A stretch of 64,000 nt of DNA, taken from contig CAYMPH010000008.1 in assembly GCA_964392365.1 (NCBI GenBank), forward strand, positions 123,466-187,465. Reading direction: 5' to 3'. The translations under genes and the position numbers were made by a program. A model generated the notes under the pieces. The model was not told the origin of the DNA, did no database searches, and saw nothing but the letters and a program-made list of their open reading frames with translations. This stretch comes from CAYMPH01 sp964392365. Its GTDB lineage: Bacteria > Spirochaetota > UBA4802 > UBA5550. Positions 45,037-54,344 of this stretch are shown one piece after another. Position 1 is the first letter of the stretch, and the number at the start of each line of letters is the position of its first letter.

Positions 45037-47117
45037 AGCGCCAGATTACAGCTATATTAAACAGCTATTCGGAAATTCTCTTCCTTAAAAATTTCCGGAT
45101 TGGTGCTGCATATCTGCTTGTAACTTTTCTTTTCCCCGGCATGGCACTTGCGGGACTTATTTCTGTAATTGCTGCATACCTGTTTGCGCGATTTATAAAA
45201 ATGGACAGGGAATTTCTCAATTCAGGTTTCTACACATACAATCCTCTCCTGGTCGGGCTTTCAATCGGTTACCTTTTCAGCATCACGCCTCTTACAGTTT
45301 TTTTTATAGCAGGTGCCGGAATTGTAACTTTTATTTTTACAATTATTTCGGCAAATATTTTCTCAACTTATTTCGGGTTGCCGATATTGAGCCTGCCGTT
45401 TGCGCTTGTAAGTTCTGTTTCTTATCTGGCATCTGCAAAATATTCCAATCTATATGTAAACAATCTGCAGGCGCCTTCACCGGTATTCACTGATCCCGAA
45501 CTGCCTCTATGGGCCGCAGGTTTTTTTAAATCAATGGGTGCAGTTTTTTTCATGCCATATGTCATTCCAGGAATAATAATTACGCTGATGATTCTTGCTG
45601 CTTCGAGGATTCTTTTTCTGCTGGCTGCTGCAGGTTATTACACCGGGGCTGTTATAACCGGAATTCTCTCAGGGTCAATGCAGCAGTCGTTCGGCAATCT
45701 GATGCTTTTTAACCATATACTTATTGCTATGGCACTCGGAGGTATACTGCTTATACCTTCGCCGCGGAGTTACCTGATTGCGCTCATTGCTGTTGCCGCA
45801 TCAACAATGTTTAATGACGCGATTTTATATTTCTGGTCCAGTTACCGCATTCCTGTGTTCACACTTCCTTTTAATATTATTACCCTGTCATTTCTTTATG
45901 TATTGAGAATTGTAAAATTTCAATACGTTGCCTATGCACCGAAAGGCAGTCCCGAATCAACACTTGATTATTTCATAACGCATATCGCAAGATACAGCGG
46001 AAGTCAAAATACGGTTTATCTTCCCTTTTCCGGAACATGGACCGTGTGGCAGGGATTTGACGGAAACTGGACGCACCAGGGAATCTGGAAATATGCATAT
46101 GATTTTGTCATTACTGATGATAACGGAAATACGTATTCGGACAATGGAATTTCTCTCACAGACTATTTTGCTTTCAGAAAACCTGTCCTATCTCCGGTAA
46201 AAGGCCGTATAATAAAAATAGTGAATGATATTGATGACAACAAACCCGGTGAAGTAGACAGGACGAACAACTGGGGCAATCTCGTTCTGATCTGGGATGA
46301 AAGAGGATTTTATGTGGAGCTTTCTCACTTTGCCTGCGGGTCGATTGCAGTGAAACAGGGTGACTGGGTTGAACGGGGAACTCTACTCGGTCTTTGCGGA
46401 AATTCCGGAAATTCTCCGCAGCCGCATATTCATATACAGGCTCAGGTTATTGAACAAATAGGTTCATATACAATGCCTTTCAGTTTTGCATCTTATATCT
46501 CCGGAAATAAGTTCTGCTCAAATGATCTGCCATTACAAAATGAGAATGTCGAACCTGCTTTTCCTGATAAGCAGCGCGACCATGCAACAACGTTCCTGCC
46601 GGATGATGTTGTTGAGTTTGACATCATTGAACGCGGCAAACCTGCAGGCGGAATCAGTCTGTCTGTAAAAATGGCTGCAGACGGTTCTTCATACTTTGAT
46701 TCGGGAAAAGGACAGCTTTTTTTCGGGAAACACGAAGGCACATTCTACATCTATCATCTTGAAGGCAGCGACAGACATCTCCGTGCAGTATTTATTGCTA
46801 TGGCGCGTCTTCCGCTTATAAAACGGGAAGGAATTTTCTGGCATGATTATATTCCAGCTGGGGTTACAGTTCACGGTATTATAAAAAATATTTTATTGTT
46901 TGCCAGTTCATTTTATCACGGGCTTGTAAGATTTAAAGCTGATTATAATTTCACAACCGAAAACACAGTTCAGGGAATTATATCGTCAAAATTTTTATCT
47001 GAAAGAATAAAAACTTCAGTTGAATTTGACAGTATCACAGGCATTAAAAAAATAATTGCCGGGGATATTGAAATGAAAAGAATAATTAAAGATATAAACA
47101 AGGAGGCTCATTTATGA
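45033..47117 (+). CDS. Urea-transporter-like channel fused to an M23 peptidase
   Basis: This 694-residue fusion has about ten membrane helices to residue 300 in the urea-transporter pattern (NPLLVGLSIGYLF, STYFGLPILSLPFALV, NHILIAMALGGILLIPSP), with duplicated halves. An M23/LytM domain follows: THQGIWKYAYDF (His348, Asp357), LSHF (His432) and PHIHIQ (His465, His467), so its zinc ligands look intact, unlike the LysM protein at 5.4 kb. A further 200-residue beta-rich tail ends the protein. I recall similar fusions in other bacteria but no characterised function. It overlaps genes on both sides by ATGA. It could cut and release or transport a small product. Confidence 0.9.
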   Translation: MKRQITAILNSYSEILFLKNFRIGAAYLLVTFLFPGMALAGLISVIAAYLFARFIKMDREFLNSGFYTYNPLLVGLSIGYLFSITPLTVFFIAGAGIVTFIFTIISANIFSTYFGLPILSLPFALVSSVSYLASAKYSNLYVNNLQAPSPVFTDPELPLWAAGFFKSMGAVFFMPYVIPGIIITLMILAASRILFLLAAAGYYTGAVITGILSGSMQQSFGNLMLFNHILIAMALGGILLIPSPRSYLIALIAVAASTMFNDAILYFWSSYRIPVFTLPFNIITLSFLYVLRIVKFQYVAYAPKGSPESTLDYFITHIARYSGSQNTVYLPFSGTWTVWQGFDGNWTHQGIWKYAYDFVITDDNGNTYSDNGISLTDYFAFRKPVLSPVKGRIIKIVNDIDDNKPGEVDRTNNWGNLVLIWDERGFYVELSHFACGSIAVKQGDWVERGTLLGLCGNSGNSPQPHIHIQAQVIEQIGSYTMPFSFASYISGNKFCSNDLPLQNENVEPAFPDKQRDHATTFLPDDVVEFDIIERGKPAGGISLSVKMAADGSSYFDSGKGQLFFGKHEGTFYIYHLEGSDRHLRAVFIAMARLPLIKREGIFWHDYIPAGVTVHGIIKNILLFASSFYHGLVRFKADYNFTTENTVQGIISSKFLSERIKTSVEFDSITGIKKIIAGDIEMKRIIKDINKEAHL

Positions 47118-47719
47118 AAAATTTTTTACTTCTGATATTATTAATATCAGCACCGGGATTTTCAATGTCGCTTGCGGACATTCAGGACTCATACAAAAAA
47201 AGTTTTCAATATGAAAAAATTCAGGATTACGAAAAAGCAATCAATTCTCTGTCTGGACTGTATAGCGAATACCCTAAAACATATACAATAAATTTCAGGT
47301 TAGGCTGGCTTTATTATCTGAAACAGAATTATGCAAATTCAATAGAACATTATAAGGCGGCAATGAAGGCAGCGCCGAATTCCATTGAAGCTGTTACAGG
47401 TTACATTTTACCTCTGATGGCACAGGGAAAATACAGCGAGGTTGAAACAACTGCAAATCAGATTCTGCGGCAGGATGCATACAACTACTACGGAAACCTG
47501 CGGCTTGCATTTGCTTTGCGGATGAATAAGAAATACGACCTCTCGCAGAAAATATGCTACAAGATGCTTGAGCTTTATCCGACTGATATATCTTTTCTTG
47601 TGGAACTGGGGCTTTCAAAGGTTGCTAAAAATGAAATGAACGATGCCTACTCGGTTTTCATCGATGTACTTACGCTCGATCCGGAAAATGTAACAGCGAA
47701 ATATTATCTGAAGAAATAA
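47114..47719 (+). CDS. Periplasmic TPR protein, last gene of the PqqD operon
   Basis: This 201-residue protein has a signal peptide (MKNFLLLILLISAPGFSMS) and about four tetratricopeptide repeats (for example NFRLGWLYYLKQNYANSIEHYKAAMKAAPN). It begins in an ATGA overlap with the channel-peptidase gene and so belongs to the same operon. TPR proteins usually scaffold complexes; here it might gather the envelope-facing parts. No enzyme domain is seen. Confidence 0.88.
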   Translation: MKNFLLLILLISAPGFSMSLADIQDSYKKSFQYEKIQDYEKAINSLSGLYSEYPKTYTINFRLGWLYYLKQNYANSIEHYKAAMKAAPNSIEAVTGYILPLMAQGKYSEVETTANQILRQDAYNYYGNLRLAFALRMNKKYDLSQKICYKMLELYPTDISFLVELGLSKVAKNEMNDAYSVFIDVLTLDPENVTAKYYLKK

Positions 47720-47945
47720 AATTTTTCCTTATCAGCTATTTTTTTATATAACTTACTGATAATAATATTTTATTTTTATTGAAAATCAGAAAGACTGAGT
47801 ATGGAGAAAATTAAAAGCAATGATGTTCAGACAGGATGCTGTTGTTGCAGTTAATTCAGGAGGATGGAAATAAATTCATAAACTCTGCACACAGTGTAAT
47901 AATAATGCTTTTTTTAAAGCTCTGCCTAATCATGAATAGAAGGGA

Positions 47946-47995
47946 GTTATGAAAAACTTTTTATTTTTATAACGGACTTTCCTGAAAAGAAAAAA
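47946..47995 (+). repeat. Second copy of the AACTTTTT...ATAACGGACTTT tail
   Basis: The segment TTTTTATAACGGACTTTCC with flanking A-rich sequence matches the tail downstream of dispersed repeat C (32933-32975). Both copies lie just beyond the 3' end of a minus-strand gene. The 291-base gap before it shows no gene. Confidence 0.5.
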
Positions 47996-48010
47996 AAGCA
48001 GTATCCGATC

Positions 48011-48832
48011 CTAATTTACAAACTTCTTACGTGCTTCAAACAGGTAATCAATCGCAGTATCTGTTTCGCCTTTGAACAAATGACAAAGGCTGAGTGTTAT
48101 AAGATTGTCTCTATCAGGATTGGCTTTAAGGAAATCAATCTTTTCATCCATTGTGCCGTATTTATCACTGTAGGCTTCAACAGGAACAGATTTAATATAC
48201 TCGTCGTAAATTTTATATCCGTCTGAAATTTTCTTTATATCTTTAATTTCCTGTTTGGATTCATCAAACTCCCCGCGCTTATAATGAATATTGTATTTCA
48301 ATTCCTTTATTTTGGAATTTTCAGGATCAATTGAGAGCAGCCTGTTCAGGAAAAGAATTGATTCATCGAATCTTGAATTATTATAATATATTATTGATAA
48401 TGCAGTCAAGGCTACTCTGTTTGAAGGCCATATTTTCAGAACATCAAGAAAATTAATTTCAGCAGCCTTGATATTGTTCATTCTGCTGTAGCAAAGACCC
48501 ATAACCTGGAGAGCGAGTGCAAAGTTGCTGTTGAACTGCCTTGATTTCTCAAGATTAATTACTGCTTTCTTGTAATCGTTATGCTTGTAATAAATGCAGC
48601 CAATATTGAAGTAAGTTATAAAATCCTGTTTAAGCTTCAGAGCAACTTTATATGACTTCATGGCTTCATCGAGCCTGTTCATTCTTGAATAAAGAGACCC
48701 GAGGTTCACATAAACTTCTCTGAAATTGCGGTCCATTTTAATAATGCTGATGTACTCGCTAAGAGCAGTAATATAATCACCGTCTTTTTCAAGCTGAATT
48801 GCGTAGTTGAATCTATCTGATATGCTGTACAT
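48011..48832 (-). CDS. Cytoplasmic TPR-repeat protein
   Basis: This 273-residue protein carries at least six tetratricopeptide-like repeats (AIQLEKDGDYITALSEYISIIK, VYVNLGSLYSRMNRLDEAMKSYK, YFNIGCIYYKHNDYKKAVINLEKS). It has no signal peptide. It starts 20 bases after the GGDEF gene and is probably cotranscribed with it, perhaps as a scaffold for c-di-GMP signalling. No enzymatic domain is seen. Confidence 0.9.
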   Translation of the reverse strand: MYSISDRFNYAIQLEKDGDYITALSEYISIIKMDRNFREVYVNLGSLYSRMNRLDEAMKSYKVALKLKQDFITYFNIGCIYYKHNDYKKAVINLEKSRQFNSNFALALQVMGLCYSRMNNIKAAEINFLDVLKIWPSNRVALTALSIIYYNNSRFDESILFLNRLLSIDPENSKIKELKYNIHYKRGEFDESKQEIKDIKKISDGYKIYDEYIKSVPVEAYSDKYGTMDEKIDFLKANPDRDNLITLSLCHLFKGETDTAIDYLFEARKKFVN

Positions 48833-48852
48833 TATTGGATTTTCCGGTTTTT

Positions 48853-49896
48853 TTATTTGTGAGCAACAACCATGTTTCTACCGCTTTCTTTTGCCTTGTA
48901 TAAAGAACTGTCTGCTTTTTCAATTAAATCTTTTTTTGTTTTATCTTTAATCGGATCATACTGTGTTACACCAAGACTCATTGTAACGTGAAGAGGATCT
49001 TTCTGTCCGGAGAATTCGTGGCTTTCAATTGCCTTGCGGATTCTTGTTGCAATCAGTATCCCATCTTCAATTTTTGTGTCAGGAAGAATGATTGCAAATT
49101 CCTCTCCGCCGTATCTGGCTGGAATATCTATGGTTCTTATATTTGTTTTAAAAAGTTTAGCAGTTTCCTTTAAAACAATATCACCCTGCTGATGCCCGTA
49201 TGTGTCATTGAATTTTTTAAAATGGTCAATATCGGACATGATAAGACAAAGTGGAGTATTCATTCTTACACTTCGTCTCATTTCATCAGCAAGTCTTTCC
49301 TGAAAGTAGTGATGTATGTAAAGCCTGGTCATTCTGTCGAGAGTTGCCATCAGGTATAGCCGTGAGTTTTCAACAGCAATCGCAGCAAATTTTGCGAGAA
49401 GATTCAGAAATTCTTTTTCATCAGATTTATATTCTTCGCCTGTAATTTTTGTTCCTAAAATTATTATTCCATTGAGAGCATTTTTTGATTTCATAGGGAC
49501 GATAATCTGAGGATCAAGAATTTCAATTTTTAATATATCTTCCTCAATGCCTGGAACTTTTTTTAAATCGGATATTTCGTGTACAACAGGAAAACCTTCA
49601 AGAAATTTAATTATGGGTGAATCGGAATGAAATAAAATTCCATGATCCTCGAAATTATGGTCGTAGCCTTTTGCCATATGAATGTAATAGTTTGATATAT
49701 CAATATCCACCTGCAGCAGAATCGAAACTTTTTCAACAACCATCTGTCCTATGCAGCTGTATAGGATTGATTCAACAAGGCTTTCAAATTCCAGGTTAGA
49801 AGAAAGGCTTATACCGAGATTAATAAGAGTTTTTAAATCATAAGCTCTTTTTTCAAGATCCTGATAACTTTCCTCTATTTGATTATGTTCATGCAT
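48853..49896 (-). CDS. GAF-GGDEF diguanylate cyclase
   Basis: The 347-residue protein has an N-terminal GAF domain (about 20-180) and a C-terminal GGDEF domain. The active site RYGGEEF is intact (GGEEF 263-267), and an inhibitory RxxD site, RTID (254-257), sits exactly five residues before it. It should therefore make c-di-GMP from GTP with product feedback. The GAF domain probably senses a small ligand. Cytoplasmic, no signal peptide. It is divergent from an HD-GYP protein, the matching hydrolase. Confidence 0.96.
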   Translation of the reverse strand: MHEHNQIEESYQDLEKRAYDLKTLINLGISLSSNLEFESLVESILYSCIGQMVVEKVSILLQVDIDISNYYIHMAKGYDHNFEDHGILFHSDSPIIKFLEGFPVVHEISDLKKVPGIEEDILKIEILDPQIIVPMKSKNALNGIIILGTKITGEEYKSDEKEFLNLLAKFAAIAVENSRLYLMATLDRMTRLYIHHYFQERLADEMRRSVRMNTPLCLIMSDIDHFKKFNDTYGHQQGDIVLKETAKLFKTNIRTIDIPARYGGEEFAIILPDTKIEDGILIATRIRKAIESHEFSGQKDPLHVTMSLGVTQYDPIKDKTKKDLIEKADSSLYKAKESGRNMVVAHK

Positions 49897-50134
49897 TTTA
49901 ATACCCGATAAAAAATTAATGAATATTCTTATTAAAAGGAAATAATAAACAACAGCAGATTATATTTCCACTATTATTTATCATGAAAAATAAAATTTAT
50001 TAAAAAATGATTTTTCTATAGATTGTTAATATTTATATCGATTAATATTAGACTAAACTTTGTTTTTTTATTGATATATTTAAACTAATGTAAAATAGTG
50101 TAAGTTAATATTATGATATACGGTATCTGGGAAA

Positions 50135-51484
50135 ATGGCAAAGAAAATTTTAATTGTAGAAGATGATGCAACAACCTTGACTGTTATCAGTAAGTTTATT
50201 ACTGATTTTGGTTATGAAATATCCGGTAAAGCTGTGAATGGTTCTAATGCTGTAAAAAGCGCCATAGAAACAAATCCAGATCTGATTCTTATGGATATTC
50301 AGCTTGATGGAGATCTTGACGGTATTGACGCTTCTTTGAAAATTAAAGAAAAATCCGATTGTCCTATTATTTTTATTACATCCAGCACTGACTCAGATAC
50401 AGTAGAACGGGTAGCGAAAATCAATTCTTATGGTTACATCATCAAGCCGATTGATAAAAATGAACTGAAAGTCTCTATACAAATGGCTTTTCTCAGATAT
50501 AAAATGGATAAGAAGATTGATGAAAACCAGCAGAAATTCTCAACAATTCTCAATTGTATGGAAGATTCAGTTTTTGTTACAGATTATAACGGTTATCTCA
50601 CATATGCGAACAGCAATGCAAAAATAATTCTCGGTAAAAATGATTCTGAAATTTTAAACCGGCTGCTGCTGGATGTTATTACTATTGAAAAAGGTTTGTA
50701 CGATCAGATTGAAAATTGTTCATATTTTGTATCTTCTTCAGGAGAAAAGATTCCAGTAGATTATACAGCTTCGCCTGTTAAGGATGCGAATAATAATCTT
50801 TTTGGAACAGTTCTTGTAATGAGAGACATCAGCGAAAGAATAAAAATAGAATTAAAATTAAAAGAATCTCTGCAGAATATGAGAAAGACAATGGGCGGCG
50901 TTATTCAGGCTATGACTCTCACAGTTGAATCACGTGACCCTTATACTGCAGGTCATCAGAAAAGAGTTTCTTCTCTTGCGCGGATTATAGCCCAGGATAT
51001 GAATCTCTCGGCAAATATTATCGAAAGTATCAGAATGGCTGGAATTATTCATGATCTCGGTAAGATATCCATTCCTGCGGAAATATTAAGCAAACCCGGG
51101 AAACTTACAGATATAGAATTCAGTTTAATGAAAACTCATTCACAGACAGGTTATGATATTTTAAAAACAATAGAATTTCCATGGCCTGTGGCTGATATTA
51201 TCTATCAGCATCATGAAAAGCTTGATGGCTCAGGTTACCCGCGCGGATTAAAAGCTGATGAAATACTGATGGAAGCGCGCATTCTCTGTGTTGCGGATGT
51301 TGTTGAAGCTATATCATCACATAGACCATACCGCCCGGCTCTTGGAATTTCAATCGCTGTAGATGAGATAACAAAAAACAGAGGCCTATTTTATGACAAA
51401 GATGTTGTTGATGTATGCATTGATATAATTACCAGAAAAGGTTTTAACATGGATAAGGTCGATGAACATTTGAGGGTTCAGTAG
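50135..51484 (+). CDS. Receiver-PAS-HD-GYP c-di-GMP phosphodiesterase
   Basis: This 449-residue regulator has a receiver domain (1-120, phospho-site Asp54 in LILMDIQLDG), a PAS domain (about 132-245, opening FSTILNCMEDSVFVTDYNGY) and an HD-GYP domain. HDLGK (His306-Asp307), HSQTGYDIL, HHEKLDGSGYPRG (GYP at 367-369) and DVVEAISSHRPYRP are all present, so it should break down c-di-GMP. Activity is probably switched by phosphorylation. It lies 239 bases divergent from the GGDEF gene. Its kinase is not adjacent. No membrane segment. Confidence 0.96.
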   Translation: MAKKILIVEDDATTLTVISKFITDFGYEISGKAVNGSNAVKSAIETNPDLILMDIQLDGDLDGIDASLKIKEKSDCPIIFITSSTDSDTVERVAKINSYGYIIKPIDKNELKVSIQMAFLRYKMDKKIDENQQKFSTILNCMEDSVFVTDYNGYLTYANSNAKIILGKNDSEILNRLLLDVITIEKGLYDQIENCSYFVSSSGEKIPVDYTASPVKDANNNLFGTVLVMRDISERIKIELKLKESLQNMRKTMGGVIQAMTLTVESRDPYTAGHQKRVSSLARIIAQDMNLSANIIESIRMAGIIHDLGKISIPAEILSKPGKLTDIEFSLMKTHSQTGYDILKTIEFPWPVADIIYQHHEKLDGSGYPRGLKADEILMEARILCVADVVEAISSHRPYRPALGISIAVDEITKNRGLFYDKDVVDVCIDIITRKGFNMDKVDEHLRVQ

Positions 51485-51497
51485 ATTTTTAAATTTA

Positions 51498-52529
51498 ATG
51501 TCTGATAAAAAGAATATATTACTAACCGGTGCATCAGGTGCTGTTGGACGTGAAATTTTAAGTATGCTTGCTGCACGTCATCATGAATTCAATATAACTG
51601 TTTTTGACAGGAAAACAAAAATATCTGAAAAAATATTTTCAAAATATAAAAAGAAAGTTAGAATTGTATATGGTGATATAGTTAAAGAAACTGAACTGGA
51701 CAATGCTGTTAAAAATTCCGACTATGTTTTTCATATTGCCGCTGTTATTCCTCCACTTGCAGATGAACTTCCTGATCTTGCGTATAATGTGAATGTAACC
51801 GGAACAAAAAATTTAATTGAGAGCATAAAAAAAAATTCACCCGGAGCATTTTTGTTCTACAGCTCGTCTATCTCTGTTTATGGTGACAGAATAAAAAATC
51901 AGTGGATTAAAACTACAGATGCATTGCTGCCCAGTGCAAGAGATGAATATGCAAAAACAAAAATTCTTGCTGAAGAGATTATTCAAAACTCCGGTTTGAA
52001 CTGGACAATATTCAGATTAACCGCAATCATGGGATATAAAAACCATAAAATATCCAAGTTAATGTTTCATATGCCTCTAAATACCCCGATGGAAATTTCC
52101 ACTCCCCAGGATACTGCAAGAGCTTTTGTAAATGCAATTGATCATATAGAAAAACTCAATAAGAGAATTTTTAATCTCGGCGGAGGTGAGAGCTGCAGAA
52201 TTTCATTTAATGATTTTTTAACCAGATCGTTTGATATAATGGGTTTGGGTAAATTTGATTTTCCGGAGCATGCATTTGCAGATAAAAATTTTCATTGCGG
52301 ATACTATTCAGACAGTGATGAACTGGATAATATAATAAAATACAGAAAAGATTCTATAGATGATTATTTCATGAATCTGAAAAGTTTTGTTAATCCGTTT
52401 GCCAAATTTTTATCATTTATTTTCAGGAAGATAATTAAAAACATAATTTTAAAAAAATCCGAGCCGTTGGCAGCTGTAAAAGAAAACAATTTAAATGAAT
52501 TAAGATACTACAGAGAAGATTACAAGTGA
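51498..52529 (+). CDS. NAD-dependent epimerase/dehydratase-type SDR
   Basis: This 343-residue extended SDR starts ILLTGASGAVGREIL (Rossmann loop TGxxGxxG), then YGDIV, HIAAVIPP and NVTGTKNLI. The catalytic stretch is FYSSSISVYGDR with YAKTK (Tyr and Lys). The family uses NAD(P) on nucleotide sugars or related compounds. The C-terminal 80 residues are basic and partly hydrophobic (FAKFLSFIFRKIIKNIILKK), which could associate with a membrane. It begins 13 bases after the HD-GYP gene, possibly cotranscribed. Substrate unknown. Confidence 0.88.
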   Translation: MSDKKNILLTGASGAVGREILSMLAARHHEFNITVFDRKTKISEKIFSKYKKKVRIVYGDIVKETELDNAVKNSDYVFHIAAVIPPLADELPDLAYNVNVTGTKNLIESIKKNSPGAFLFYSSSISVYGDRIKNQWIKTTDALLPSARDEYAKTKILAEEIIQNSGLNWTIFRLTAIMGYKNHKISKLMFHMPLNTPMEISTPQDTARAFVNAIDHIEKLNKRIFNLGGGESCRISFNDFLTRSFDIMGLGKFDFPEHAFADKNFHCGYYSDSDELDNIIKYRKDSIDDYFMNLKSFVNPFAKFLSFIFRKIIKNIILKKSEPLAAVKENNLNELRYYREDYK

Positions 52530-52680
52530 TATTAATATTACAGGAATTGAATTTTTTATGCTGATAAATTCCGCCTTCCTTGAAAATATCCGGCCTAAAT
52601 GAAATAATTTTAAGATATTATAATTTAATTATTAAATCAATTTATTAATATATATACTTTCAATTATTAACAATTTTGTC

Positions 52681-52709
52681 TTGACGATGAGATTCAGCAA
52701 AAATATAGA
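52681..52709 (+). promoter_or_regulatory. Sigma-70 promoter of pntAB
   Basis: TTGACG (52681-52686) and TATAGA (52704-52709) are separated by 17 bases, and the predicted start lies about 75 bases before pntA. A GGAGG ribosome site follows at 52780. Confidence 0.8.
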
Positions 52710-52793
52710 CATAGTATTTGGACTATTTCAAAGTTTCACCGGATAATTCAGATAAACTATCAAGTTTATTAATAATTGCGGAGGTAAAACACA

Positions 52794-54335
52794 ATGCGCA
52801 TAGGCATACCCAAAGAAATTTACCCCAATGAAGCACGTACAGCTCTCACTCCAGAAGTGGCGCTGCAGTTTCAGAAACTCGGCTATATCATGGCCATAGA
52901 AACTGGTGCCGGCAAAGGTGCAAAATTTTCAGATGATCAGTATAAGGCAAATGGCGTAGAAATTGTAAGTACACCGGAAGAAATCTGGCAGAAAAGCGAT
53001 ATAATTATAAAAGTCCGGCCTCCTTCAGAAAAAGAAATTGATCTGATGCATGAAGGCCAGGTGCTTGCAGGTTTTTTTTATCCGGCACAAAATAAGCAGC
53101 TTCTTGAAAAGTGCGCAGCAAAGAAAATTTCTGTTCTTGCTATGGATTCAATCCCCCGCATCTCCCGGGCGCAAAAATGTGATGCTCTCAGCTCCATGGC
53201 TAATGTTGCTGGATACAGGGCTGTGGTAGAGGCAGCAGAACATTTCGGCCGTTTCTTTACAGGACAAATCACAGCTGCAGGCAAGATACCTCCATGTAAA
53301 GTTCTTGTTATAGGAGCCGGAGTTGCAGGGCTTGCTGCAATCGGTGCAGCACGCGCGATGGGAGCCATAGTCCGCGGTTTTGATACCCGTCCTGAAGTCA
53401 GGGAACAGGTCCAGAGCATGGGTGCAGAATTTATTGAAGTTTCCATAAAGGAAGACGGCTCCGGTACAGGCGGTTATGCCAAGGAGATGAGCCCTGAATT
53501 TATTAAAGCAGAAATGGATCTTTTCCGTGCACAGGCAGCAGAAGTTGATATAATAATAACAACAGCACTTATTCCTGGTAGACCGGCGCCGAAACTTATA
53601 CTTGCAGACATGGTGGAAAAGATGAAAGCCGGCAGTGTTATTGTTGATCTTGCTGCAGAACAGGGCGGCAATTGTGAATTGACAGAACCTGGTGTTGTAT
53701 CAGTAAAACATGGGGTGACAATTATAGCCTATACTGATATGCCGAGCCGCCTTGCTACGCAATCCAGTCAGCTTTATGCTACAAATTTGCGTCATTTTTT
53801 TACCGATCTTACACCTGGAAAAAATGGCACTATATCAATTAATATGAATGACGAAGTTATACGCGGAGCCGCAGTAACGCATGAGGGAGCTGTTATATGG
53901 CCGCCGCCTGCGCCTAAATTATCAAATGCTCCTAAGCCGCAGGCAGCAGCAGTACCTGCAGCAAAGGGACACGGGCAGCCTGAAAAAAGCATGTCAATTA
54001 AATCGTTATTGATCATGCTGGGTGTAGCAGGAGCTGCGCTTTTTGCAGTAGGTTATGCTGCACCGCCGAAATTTCTGGTTCACTTCACTGTTTTTGTCCT
54101 GGCATGTTTTATCGGCAATATGGTTATCTGGAATGTGAAACCATCTCTTCATACTCCGCTGATGAGCGTTACAAATGCAATTTCGAGTATAATTATAATC
54201 GGCGCTCTGGTGCAGATATCAACTGCAGTTCCTATAGTATGGATACTTGCAGCCATTGCAGCTACAATCACCTTTGTCAACATAACAGGCGGTTTTGCAG
54301 TAACCCAGCGTATGTTGAAAATGTTCAGGAAATAG
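52794..54335 (+). CDS. pntA: NAD(P) transhydrogenase alpha subunit
   Basis: The 513-residue subunit contains the NAD(H)-binding domain I (GIPKEIYPNEARTALTPE, VLVIGAGVAGLAAIGAARAMGA, DTRPEVREQVQSMGAEF) and the C-terminal helices of domain II (about 400-513). This is the long PntA layout of E. coli rather than the split PntAA/AB type. With PntB it transfers hydride from NADH to NADP+ driven by proton flow, giving NADPH. The two genes are 9 bases apart and share the promoter at 52681. Confidence 0.97.
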   Translation: MRIGIPKEIYPNEARTALTPEVALQFQKLGYIMAIETGAGKGAKFSDDQYKANGVEIVSTPEEIWQKSDIIIKVRPPSEKEIDLMHEGQVLAGFFYPAQNKQLLEKCAAKKISVLAMDSIPRISRAQKCDALSSMANVAGYRAVVEAAEHFGRFFTGQITAAGKIPPCKVLVIGAGVAGLAAIGAARAMGAIVRGFDTRPEVREQVQSMGAEFIEVSIKEDGSGTGGYAKEMSPEFIKAEMDLFRAQAAEVDIIITTALIPGRPAPKLILADMVEKMKAGSVIVDLAAEQGGNCELTEPGVVSVKHGVTIIAYTDMPSRLATQSSQLYATNLRHFFTDLTPGKNGTISINMNDEVIRGAAVTHEGAVIWPPPAPKLSNAPKPQAAAVPAAKGHGQPEKSMSIKSLLIMLGVAGAALFAVGYAAPPKFLVHFTVFVLACFIGNMVIWNVKPSLHTPLMSVTNAISSIIIIGALVQISTAVPIVWILAAIAATITFVNITGGFAVTQRMLKMFRK

Positions 54336-54344
54336 GAGGAAATT

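Noticed and set aside
42383..47719. Identification of the operon as a classical lasso or PQQ biosynthesis cluster
   Set aside because: No radical SAM enzyme, no precursor peptide and no PqqC/PqqE or lasso cyclase is present; only the PqqD-like fold and leader-like tag fit.
53078..54016. Minus-strand ORFs within pntA
   Set aside because: They are shadows of a well-conserved gene, with no domain content of their own.
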